Positions 7,255 through 14,692 of a DNA stretch of 17,886 bases are shown here, piece after piece. The notes below the pieces were generated by a model. It saw nothing but the letters and a program-made list of their open reading frames with translations, did no database searches and was not told where the DNA came from. The DNA is taken from positions 1 through 17,886 of the forward strand of contig JAFAAJ010000106.1 of the NCBI GenBank assembly GCA_023426625.1, in the 5' to 3' direction. The position numbers and the translations under genes were made by a program. Position 1 is the stretch's first letter; the number at the start of each line of letters is the position of its first letter. Origin of the DNA: Bacteroidota bacterium (GTDB taxonomy: Bacteria; Bacteroidota; Bacteroidia; Flavobacteriales; Weeksellaceae).

Positions 7255-8490
7255 TTAAAATGGATTGTAAGATAGACCTAGACCCAGATAAAATGCTTTT
7301 GCAGTAGATTGTCCGTAAAGTCCAAGATTAGCATTTTTCACTTCTCTTGCCTGAGGCATAGCATATCCTCCTGCAACATCAACTCCAAATTTATTCAATT
7401 TGAATCCTACCCCACCAGTAATAACATAGGTATCAAATGAAGGTGTTTCAGGAATAAAATTTTCGTCAGAATAAGGGGACTCATCGTAATAAGCACCTAA
7501 ACGTCCGAAAATTTTGTCAGTGAAAGCATATTGTGTACCCAATCTGAATGTTTTGGCATTCTTAAAGTTTTTAGGATTCACCAGAATTGTAGGATCTGCC
7601 TGGTTTCCAACCGGAGCTTTCTCAAAATCTAAGGTCAGCCTGCTGTATTTCTGCCATCCATGATAGTTGAAGTCCGCAGAAACTAACCACTTCGGAGTTA
7701 TTTTATATGTTAAACCTACAATATATTCATCTACCAAAGGTAAAGTTGCTTTGAAGGAGTCTTGTCCTGAAGCGTCAAGTCCCAACAGCGGATAGATTGA
7801 TTGTGAAGGGAATGCAAAAGTAGCTTTTCCGTTATCTGCTTTCATATCAACAGGTGAACGGTAAGAGATACTTACATCCAGGTTTGGATCAGGTCTGAAA
7901 TAGAATCCAAAGCTATATCCGTGTCCGGTTGCTTTCTCATCATTGATGTTAAGCTCTCCACCAAACTGAGTAACCGCTTTATCCCAATCCACTTGTCCTC
8001 TTGCGTAAATATAACTCGCCCCAAGAGACATCCATGGCGCTAATTTTACAGAAACCATCGGTTGGAAAAAGAAACTCTTCAGTTCCATTTTCTGTACCAG
8101 TTCCCTGCCTTCCCAGTCATTCGGCCACTGAATTGTACTTCCAAACGGAGTCGTTACACTTAAACCTACTGATAAGTTCTCCGTCGGTTTGTATGCTATT
8201 GCCGCATAAAAAGGAGTTCCTATCGGATTATCCGTGTCCGTACTCTGTAAAGTATTTAAATTCTGAAAAGTAACCTTATTACTTGCTCCGAACCCTCCTG
8301 CAACGATACTTAGTTTGGAAGGAATGAAGGAAATACCTGCAGGATTGAAGAATGCCACACTTGCATCTTCAGCATGAGCACTGGTATGTGCCATTGCCAA
8401 CTGTTTTACCCCCTGCAAAGAAACTCTGAAGCCTCCCGCATAAGACAAAACACCTGCCAGTAAAGCAGTGGATATTAATATTTTTTTCAT
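7255..8490 (-). CDS. OmpP1/FadL-family outer-membrane transport protein
   Basis: A beta-barrel channel of the family that admits long-chain fatty acids and other hydrophobic compounds across the outer membrane. The 411-residue protein has a signal peptide (MKKILISTALLAGVLSYA, cleavage likely near residue 18). Its N-terminal segment is GGFRVSLQGVKQLAMAHTSA, then AFFNPAGISF with the family's NPA motif, followed by alternating amphipathic strands. It ends in LSYNPF with the C-terminal Phe typical of barrel proteins. Its closest neighbour is the lipoprotein hydrolase 9 nt downstream, which suggests hydrolysis of an ester and uptake of the product. It could carry another hydrophobic substrate, as FadL relatives import aromatic compounds too. 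Transcription probably starts from the -7 box at 8512-8519. Confidence 0.93.
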   Translation of the reverse strand: MKKILISTALLAGVLSYAGGFRVSLQGVKQLAMAHTSAHAEDASVAFFNPAGISFIPSKLSIVAGGFGASNKVTFQNLNTLQSTDTDNPIGTPFYAAIAYKPTENLSVGLSVTTPFGSTIQWPNDWEGRELVQKMELKSFFFQPMVSVKLAPWMSLGASYIYARGQVDWDKAVTQFGGELNINDEKATGHGYSFGFYFRPDPNLDVSISYRSPVDMKADNGKATFAFPSQSIYPLLGLDASGQDSFKATLPLVDEYIVGLTYKITPKWLVSADFNYHGWQKYSRLTLDFEKAPVGNQADPTILVNPKNFKNAKTFRLGTQYAFTDKIFGRLGAYYDESPYSDENFIPETPSFDTYVITGGVGFKLNKFGVDVAGGYAMPQAREVKNANLGLYGQSTAKAFYLGLGLSYNPF

Positions 8491-8511
8491 AGACTATTAT
8501 TATATATAAGT

Positions 8512-8519
8512 CAAATATA
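8512..8519 (-). promoter_or_regulatory. -7 promoter box for the FadL-like gene
   Basis: TATATTTG on the minus strand, 21 nt before the start codon, matching TAnnTTTG. No clear TTG -33 element is seen. Confidence 0.6.
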
Positions 8520-8670
8520 AAATTAATTTAAATACATCTCTTAATATTTTCTTAAAATTTAAACGATAATCCAAAAGAAAATTATGTTTAAAATAACACT
8601 TTGCATAAAATGATAGATAAGTAGAAATAAATTAAACCTTTAATAACATTTTATTTAATTAACGAATCAT

Positions 8671-8688
8671 TTGTTTAACATTAAACAA
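8671..8688. promoter_or_regulatory. Palindrome in the divergent fadL-ricT intergenic region, possible operator
   Basis: TTGTTTAACATTAAACAA is an 8+8 bp perfect inverted repeat around a CA spacer, within the 279-bp divergent region 8491-8769. It lies 52 bp upstream of the ricT -7 box and about 150 bp from the FadL box. It resembles a dimeric regulator site, but the region is very AT-rich and chance is possible. Apart from this and the two -7 boxes I see nothing else in the region. Confidence 0.35.
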
Positions 8689-8740
8689 GAATGATAATGA
8701 ATATTTGAAAGTTTTAGAATTACATAAAGATAAAAATATA

Positions 8741-8748
8741 TAAATTTG
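8741..8748 (+). promoter_or_regulatory. -7 promoter box for the ricT-gldH-PBP operon
   Basis: TAAATTTG, 21 nt before the ATG at 8770. It is the only good TAnnTTTG match in front of the three-gene operon. Confidence 0.65.
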
Positions 8749-8769
8749 CAAGATTAAATATAATATAAT

Positions 8770-10149
8770 ATGAGTTGTGGATGTAAAACATCCGGCGATT
8801 CTACCCATTCGTGCGGAACGAAATCCGCGAATGGCTGTGAAAGTGTAAATACCTGTGGTAATAGTTATAAATTAAGTGTTTTCGACTGGCTTTCTAACAT
8901 CAACAATCCCGCGTCAAACAGATGTGATTTTGTGGAAGTTAGATTTAAAAATGACAGAAAATCGTTTTATAAAAATGTAAATAATATTCCTTTACATATA
9001 GGTAGTGTAGTAACAGTAGAATCCAGCCCGGGACATGATGTAGGTGTAGTAAGTCTCACCGGAGAATTAGTAAAGATTCAGATGAAAAAGAAGAAATTTT
9101 CAGATGAATCGGCACTTAAAATATATAGATTAGCCAATCAGAAAGACATTGAAGTTTGGCAGGAGGCAAGAAAGAAAGAAGACAACATAAAAATTGAAGC
9201 CAGAAAGATCGCCCATCGGCTAGGTCTTGAAATGAAGGTAACAGATGTTGAATATCAGGGAGACGCCTCTAAAATAACGTTTTATTATACTGCTGACAAC
9301 AGAGTCGATTTCAGACAATTGATCAAGGATTACGCGGGTGCATTCCGTACCAAGATCGATATGAAACAGATAGGCTTCAGACAGGAAGCAGCAAAAGTGG
9401 GAGGAATTGGCTCTTGTGGAAGAGAATTATGCTGCTCTACCTGGTTGACTGATTTCAGATCCGTAAATACCAACGTCGCAAGATACCAGCAACTGAGTAT
9501 CAATCCTCAAAAATTAGCAGGACAATGCGGTAAGCTTAAATGCTGTCTAAATTATGAATTAGACAGTTATCTGGATGCATTAAGCAACTTCCCTTCTTCT
9601 TCCACCACACTGGAAACTGAAAAAGGAAAAGCTTTCTGCATCAAAATAGACGTTTTCAAAAAGAAAATGTGGTTCGCCTATGTGGAAAACTCTATTGCAT
9701 GGTATGATTTCGACATCGATCTGGTAAAAAAACTGATCTCAAAAAACAAACGCGGAGAAAAAATATCCCCGCTTGAAGATCTGAAACAGCCTGAAACACC
9801 TCTACAAAGCATTGATCTGATTCAGGAGAATAATGTAGACCGATTCGAGAAGAAAAACAGAGGTAACAACAAAAACAAAAACAGATCTAACAACCAGGGT
9901 CAGAAGAAAAATAACAGACCGGAAAGACAGGAACGCTCTGATAAAAATGAAAGACCTGAAAGACCTCAGAAGGAAAAACAGCAAAACCCTAATGCAAATA
10001 ACCAGCCGAGACAACAAAAGCCTCAACAGCCTAAAGCTCAGCTGGAAAAAATAGAAGCTACACCAGGTTCTGATGCTGAAAAGAAACCTAGTCCAAACAA
10101 AAAGAAATTTAAAAAGAAGTTTCCTCCAAAAAAAGACAACAATGCGTAA
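8770..10149 (+). CDS. ricT: RicT/YaaT-like PSP1-domain Fe-S protein with a Cys-rich N-terminus and basic disordered tail
   Basis: In Bacillus subtilis RicT, with RicA and RicF, carries Fe-S clusters and tunes RNase Y processing; the role in Bacteroidetes is not established. The 459-residue protein has three parts. The N-terminus has Cys 3, 5, 15, 23 and 29. The PSP1 core (about 50-330) carries the family's Cys motifs GSCGRELCC (Cys216, 221, 222) and GQCGKLKCC (Cys253, 258, 259), which are probable cluster ligands. The tail of about 105 residues is built almost wholly from Asn, Gln, Lys, Arg, Glu and Pro and ends KKKFKKKFPPKK; it looks disordered and could bind nucleic acid. The final codons overlap the gldH start by 8 nt, so the two are translationally coupled. 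The core assignment is firm; the function is inferred. Confidence 0.88.
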   Translation: MSCGCKTSGDSTHSCGTKSANGCESVNTCGNSYKLSVFDWLSNINNPASNRCDFVEVRFKNDRKSFYKNVNNIPLHIGSVVTVESSPGHDVGVVSLTGELVKIQMKKKKFSDESALKIYRLANQKDIEVWQEARKKEDNIKIEARKIAHRLGLEMKVTDVEYQGDASKITFYYTADNRVDFRQLIKDYAGAFRTKIDMKQIGFRQEAAKVGGIGSCGRELCCSTWLTDFRSVNTNVARYQQLSINPQKLAGQCGKLKCCLNYELDSYLDALSNFPSSSTTLETEKGKAFCIKIDVFKKKMWFAYVENSIAWYDFDIDLVKKLISKNKRGEKISPLEDLKQPETPLQSIDLIQENNVDRFEKKNRGNNKNKNRSNNQGQKKNNRPERQERSDKNERPERPQKEKQQNPNANNQPRQQKPQQPKAQLEKIEATPGSDAEKKPSPNKKKFKKKFPPKKDNNA

Positions 10150-10606
10150 AATTTTAGGATTATTTACCCTTATCCTTTTCTTTAGCTGTAATTCTTCTTC
10201 AGACGGAGAAGTCATCATGAATTCCGTTGATAATAAATGGAATAAGAAAAGTGAACAAAAATTTAATCTTGAAATTTCAGATCCGCAAAATCCTAAAAAT
10301 ATTATATTTGTTGTAAGAAATAACAATGAATATCCTTACAGCAATATTAGGTTTATTGTGAATTTCACCAATCTTCAAAACAAGAAAAAAGAGACGGATA
10401 CGTTAAACTATGTACTGGCAAAACCCAATGGAGAATGGTTGGGTACAGGTTTTGGAGACACGAAGGAAACGCTCTTTCAGTACAAATTGAACTATAAATT
10501 CCCGGCAAAAGGTAAATATGAAATCGGAGTGCTGCAAGCCATGAGAAATGATAACCTTCCAGGAATTGAAGATATTGGAGTAAAAATAGAAACGGCTAAA
10601 CCGTAA
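10142..10606 (+). CDS. gldH: GldH-family gliding-motility lipoprotein
   Basis: GldH is a lipoprotein required for gliding in Flavobacterium johnsoniae. I start at the ATG at 10142, giving 154 residues; a longer frame from 10073 would place 23 basic residues before the signal peptide and lies in the ricT tail. The start reads MRKILGLFTLILFFSC, with lipobox Cys16. The rest is a compact beta-rich domain (NPKNIIFVVRNNNEYPYSNI, then FPAKGKYEIGVLQAMR) that matches the GldH pattern. It overlaps the end of ricT by 8 nt and lies 6 nt before the PBP gene, so all three form one operon. Many Chryseobacterium relatives keep gld genes without obvious gliding, so the protein may serve the T9SS or the envelope here. 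I recognise the family by pattern and context, not by search. Confidence 0.82.
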   Translation: MRKILGLFTLILFFSCNSSSDGEVIMNSVDNKWNKKSEQKFNLEISDPQNPKNIIFVVRNNNEYPYSNIRFIVNFTNLQNKKKETDTLNYVLAKPNGEWLGTGFGDTKETLFQYKLNYKFPAKGKYEIGVLQAMRNDNLPGIEDIGVKIETAKP

Positions 10607-10612
10607 CCATAC

Positions 10613-12988
10613 ATGGAAGAAAAAAAACAAAACGCAGGAAGTACAGGAAAAACATTTCCTCTTCCGCCCAAAAAAAATAAAAAAAACACATCCTGGAGAA
10701 AGTGGGTTAAGTTTATTTGGCTTGGACTCATTGCGGTAGTTTTAGGAATTTCAGCCCTTTTCTTTGCGGTTTCCCAAGGTTTTTTGGGAGAAATGCCCGA
10801 TGTAAAAGAACTGGAAAACCCGGATATTTTTGTTGCTTCCGAGATTTATTCTTCAGACGGAGTTTTATTAGGCAAGTTTGAAAAAGAAAAAACTCAGCCT
10901 ATTATCTATAAAGACCTTCCTCCTTACTTAGTATATGCATTACAGGCTAAGGAAGACGAACGTTTTAAAGAACATTCAGGAATTGATTTGCAATCAGTTG
11001 CCAGAGCCGTGGTATATGGAGGCGGAAGAGGTGGAGGTTCTACCATCAGCCAACAGCTTGCCAAGCTTCTTTTCACTCGTGGAGCATCTCAAAATAAAAT
11101 TGAAAGAGCTTTCCAGAAGCTGAAAGAATGGGTTGTGGCGGTAAGCCTTGAAAAAAGATATACCAAAGAAGAGATCGTAACACTTTATTTCAACAAGTTT
11201 GACTTTTTATATAACGCAAACGGAATTGAAATGGCTTCTAAAATATATTTTAACAAAAGTACTAAGGAACTGACGTTACCTGAAGCCGCCATGTTTGTCG
11301 CCATGCTTGAAAATCCCGTGAAAAACAACCCGATGAGAAATCCGGAAAGAGCAAAAACAAGAAGAGATGTTGTTCTGGAACAAATGCTGAAAACCGGATA
11401 TATCGATCAGGTTACATACGATAAGGCAATTGCAACAGAAATTGTTTTAGATTACCATCCGATCAAGAATATTAATGATGACTACTCGGCTTATTATAAG
11501 TTCTATCTAAAAAAAGAAATTGATAATTATCTTCAGGAGCATGAAAAGCAGACAGGTAAGAAGCTAAATCTTTATAAAGACGGGCTAAAAATATATGTTA
11601 CCCTTGATTCTAAAATGCAGAAATACGCAGAGGAAGCGATCAAAGAACATTTAACAGATCTTCAGCAGAGATTTGATGCGGAGCAAAGAGGAAGGAAAAA
11701 CAGGCCTTTCTATTTTCTGACTGACAAACAAGCCAATGATCTGATGGTTCAGGCTATGAAAAGAACCGGACGTTATAAACAATTAAAGGCCGCAGGAATT
11801 TCCGAAGATTCCATTATGATGGAATTTAAAAAGCCGATCAAAACAACACGCTTTACATGGAACGGAGAGGAAGAAGTTGAAATGTCCCCTTGGGATTCTA
11901 TCAGATATCATAAACAAATTGCTCAGGCAGGTTTGATGTCTATGGTTCCGGGAACAGGTGAAATCAAAGCCTGGGTAGGAGGTATCAACTGGCAGCATTT
12001 CCAATACGACCACATTAAGCAGGGAAAAAGACAGGTAGGTTCTACATTTAAGCCTTTCGTATACGCAACGGCTATCATGAAATTAGGAATGACACCTTGT
12101 TCAACAGTTTCTAATGCAAGCTTCAACAAAGGAACATATCATGTACCGGGAAGAGGAGGAATGCTTACTCTGAAAGATGCATTAGCACACTCTCAAAACC
12201 CTGTTGCTTTACGTCTTGCAGAAATGTGCGGAACACAAAGCGTAATACAAACAGCCAGAGATCTGGGAGTAACGGAGGAAATCTCTACCAGTTTACCTAT
12301 GGCTTTAGGATCTTCAGATATTACCATCTACGAAATGGTAGGTGCTTACAGTACTTTTGCCAACTATGGAAATTATAACAAACCGGAAATGATCTGGAGA
12401 ATTGAAGATGCAAACGGAAGAGTAATCAGGGAAGTAAATGTAGAGCCGAAAGAAGTAATGAATCCTATGTATGCTTATACCATGATTGATCTGATGAAGG
12501 GTGTAGCACAATATGGTACAGCCTCTGGAGAGCTTGGAAGAAAAGGAATCTCAAAAGACATAGAAATTGCAGGTAAAACAGGTACTACACAGAACAATTC
12601 CGATGGCTGGTTCATGGGTATTGTTCCTAAATTAGCTACCGGAGCCTGGGTTGGATGGGAAGACAGAGCTACCCACTTCTATGGAACAGGTGAAGGACAG
12701 GGAGCAAGAATGGCTTTACCGATATGGGCGATTTTCATGAAGAAAGTTTGGGCAGATAAAAGCCTGGGCATTGCCCCAGAGGATAAATTCGTGAAACCTT
12801 CTGAGTGGAAAGACGGCTGTTCAGACCTAAAAGGACTTGGAGCCGGTTATGGAGATGATGGCGGACTTCAAACCATTGAGGAGATCAAAAATCCAAAACC
12901 AGTGGAGCCCGCTAAAAACACTCAGAAAAAAGAGGAAAATGTAAATGAAAACTTAAATACAGGAGAAGATATTGATTTTAATAAATAA
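10613..12988 (+). CDS. mrcA: Class A penicillin-binding protein 1A (glycosyltransferase plus transpeptidase)
   Basis: Builds peptidoglycan by polymerising lipid II and cross-linking stem peptides at the inner membrane. The 791-residue protein has a short Lys-rich cytoplasmic end and one transmembrane helix (about 31-56). A GT51 domain (about 75-250) contains EDERFKEHSG with catalytic Glu114, GGSTISQQLAK (141-151), and a second Glu in KLKEWV (172). A transpeptidase domain (about 435-690) carries Ser477 in GSTFK, SQN (527-529) and KTG (655-657), so both activities look intact. The C-terminus is a low-complexity Lys/Glu/Asn tail. It is last in the ricT-gldH operon, 6 nt after gldH, and is followed by a terminator. 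The symbols ponA and pbpC are also used for relatives. Confidence 0.95.
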   Translation: MEEKKQNAGSTGKTFPLPPKKNKKNTSWRKWVKFIWLGLIAVVLGISALFFAVSQGFLGEMPDVKELENPDIFVASEIYSSDGVLLGKFEKEKTQPIIYKDLPPYLVYALQAKEDERFKEHSGIDLQSVARAVVYGGGRGGGSTISQQLAKLLFTRGASQNKIERAFQKLKEWVVAVSLEKRYTKEEIVTLYFNKFDFLYNANGIEMASKIYFNKSTKELTLPEAAMFVAMLENPVKNNPMRNPERAKTRRDVVLEQMLKTGYIDQVTYDKAIATEIVLDYHPIKNINDDYSAYYKFYLKKEIDNYLQEHEKQTGKKLNLYKDGLKIYVTLDSKMQKYAEEAIKEHLTDLQQRFDAEQRGRKNRPFYFLTDKQANDLMVQAMKRTGRYKQLKAAGISEDSIMMEFKKPIKTTRFTWNGEEEVEMSPWDSIRYHKQIAQAGLMSMVPGTGEIKAWVGGINWQHFQYDHIKQGKRQVGSTFKPFVYATAIMKLGMTPCSTVSNASFNKGTYHVPGRGGMLTLKDALAHSQNPVALRLAEMCGTQSVIQTARDLGVTEEISTSLPMALGSSDITIYEMVGAYSTFANYGNYNKPEMIWRIEDANGRVIREVNVEPKEVMNPMYAYTMIDLMKGVAQYGTASGELGRKGISKDIEIAGKTGTTQNNSDGWFMGIVPKLATGAWVGWEDRATHFYGTGEGQGARMALPIWAIFMKKVWADKSLGIAPEDKFVKPSEWKDGCSDLKGLGAGYGDDGGLQTIEEIKNPKPVEPAKNTQKKEENVNENLNTGEDIDFNK

Positions 12989-13006
12989 ATTCTTCTTTAT
13001 TTATAG

Positions 13007-13042
13007 AAAAGACCTTCCGGATTGTATGGAGGGTCTTTTTTT
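13007..13042 (+). terminator. Intrinsic terminator after the PBP gene
   Basis: A 12-bp stem, AAAAGACCTTCC (13007-13018) with GGAGGGTCTTTT (13028-13039), has one G-U pair and a 9-nt loop. A T-run to 13042 follows. Confidence 0.92.
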
Positions 13043-13049
13043 ATATTGG

Positions 13050-13057
13050 TATATTTG
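13050..13057 (+). promoter_or_regulatory. -7 promoter box for selO, almost on the start codon
   Basis: TATATTTG matches TAnnTTTG but ends only 4 nt before the selO ATG (13062). Transcription beginning about 5-7 nt after the box would give a leaderless or nearly leaderless mRNA. It directly follows the upstream terminator's T-run. Confidence 0.5.
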
Positions 13058-13061
13058 AAGT

Positions 13062-14603
13062 ATGAATATCGAGAGCATCCAACAACCTTTTATAGAAAAA
13101 TTTCCCGGAGATTTTTCAAATAACCCTATACAAAGAAATACCCCTAAGGTTTTATTTTCAACGATCAACCCCGCCGGATTTGATGATCCTAAGTTAATTG
13201 CATTTAATGATGAGCTTTCAGAAGAAATAGGCTTGGGAAAATATGAAGAGAAAGACCTGGATTTCCTTGTGGGAAACAATCTTCCGGAAAATGTAAGACC
13301 TTATGCAACCGCCTAAGCAGGACATCAGTTCGGAAACTGGGCAGGACAATTAGGTGATGGCAGAGCAATCTACGCTGGAGAAATCACCAATAATTCCGGT
13401 AAAAAAACAGAAATACAATGGAAGGGGGCCGGAGCAACTCCTTACTCAAGGCACGCTGACGGAAGAGCAGTCTTAAGATCGTCAGTACGTGAATATCTGA
13501 TGAGCGAAGCGATGTATCACCTGGGAATTCCAACAACAAGAGCATTAAGTCTATGCTATACAGGAGAGAATGTAGTGAGAGACATGATGTACGATGGTAA
13601 TCCACAGGAAGAAAAAGGCGCTGTTATCATAAGAACAGCAGAAAGTTTTCTCAGGTTTGGGCACTTTGAACTGATTTCCGCACAAAAGGAATATAAAACC
13701 CTAAAGGAACTCACAGATTTTACCATCGCTAACTATTTTCCGGAAATAAAATCAGAAGGAATTCAGAAGTATAAGGATTTCTTCGGGGAAGTTTGCAAAA
13801 GAACCGCCGATCTTATGGTAGAATGGTATCGTGTAGGATTCGTTCACGGCGTGATGAATACAGACAATATGTCTGTTCTGGGCCTCACCATAGATTATGG
13901 ACCTTACTCCATGATGGATGAGTATGATCTGAATTTTACGCCCAACACGACTGACCTTCCGGGAAGAAGATATGCTTTTGGAAAACAGGGTCAGATCTCA
14001 CAATGGAACATCTGGCAATTAGCAAATGCTCTTTATCCTCTAATTAAGGATGAAAAGTTCCTCGAAGAAAAATTAAATGCTTATGGAAACTATTTCTGGG
14101 AAGCTCATGATCAGATGTTGTGTGAAAAATTCGGGTTCGACCAATTATTAAAAAGTGATGAAGAGTTCTTTACCAATTGGCAGGGATTGATGCAGGAACT
14201 CAGGTTCGATCATACTTTATTTTTTAACCGATTGGAAGAAATAAATGATGAAAGTGACCTGTCATCTCTCTTTGAAAACACAACTTATATCCCTTTATCT
14301 GCAGAAAACCTTAGAAAAGTGGAACACTTTGTTAAAACCTATCTTGAAAGATTGACCCAAAACAACATTTCAAGATCAGCATCGATTGAAATGATGAAAA
14401 AAGCCAATCCAAAATTCATTGTAAGAAATTATCTGCTTTTTGAGTGCATTGAAGAAATAGAAAATAATAACATGGAAATGCTCCATAAACTCATCACTGC
14501 ACTCAAAAATCCTTATCAGGAAATCTATCCTGAATTCTCTAAAAAAAGACCTTCAAAATATGATGACACATCGGGATGCTCTATGCTTTCCTGCAGTTCT
14601 TAA
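13062..14603 (+). pseudogene. selO: SelO protein adenylyltransferase (YdiU family), interrupted by one in-frame TAA
   Basis: SelO is a pseudokinase-fold enzyme that transfers AMP from ATP to Ser, Thr or Tyr of target proteins. The frame runs MNIESIQQPF... to PYATA, stops at TAA (13314-13316), then continues in the same frame as AGHQFGNWAGQLGDGRA to the end. The stop sits exactly where relatives have the Tyr of Y-(A/S)-GHQFG, so TAT or TAC to TAA by one base explains it. Counting the stop as codon 85, the gene would be 513 residues, normal for the family. Catalytic residues persist: Lys121 (QWKGAGATPYSR), Glu144, and NTDNM...DYGP with Asp268, Asn269 and Asp278. The C-terminus LSCSS has Cys511 where eukaryotic SelO has selenocysteine. 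The first fragment is 84 residues; reinitiation at ATG 13500 would lose Lys121 and Glu144. It is either a very recent pseudogene or a sequence error. Confidence 0.9.
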
Positions 14604-14667
14604 TTAATAATATTCGCAGCTATTTTATATTTTAATTGATTTTTTCACAACATATTGGTTTTTTATT

Positions 14668-14675
14668 TAACTTTA
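14668..14675 (+). promoter_or_regulatory. Weak -7-like box for the T9SS cargo gene
   Basis: TAACTTTA differs from TAnnTTTG only in the last base and lies 17 nt before the ATG at 14693, a distance like that of the other boxes here. No terminator is visible between selO and this gene. Confidence 0.35.
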
Positions 14676-14692
14676 CAAAAAACAATATTCCT

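Noticed and set aside
10073..10141. Longer start for gldH
   Set aside because: It would put 23 strongly basic residues ahead of the lipoprotein signal peptide, and the bases already encode the ricT tail.
9802..10326. 174-codon open frame antisense to the ricT tail and gldH
   Set aside because: Its Phe/Leu/Arg-rich composition is what the complement of a Lys/Asn/Arg-rich coding strand gives; it has no promoter and conflicts with two firm genes.
13314..13316. Recoding of the selO stop as selenocysteine
   Set aside because: The stop is TAA, not TGA, it lies at a Tyr position far from the C-terminal Sec site, and no SECIS-like hairpin is evident after it.
13384..13605. Minus-strand frame crossing the selO interruption
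   Set aside because: The plus strand here encodes conserved SelO motifs without a break, so this is a shadow.
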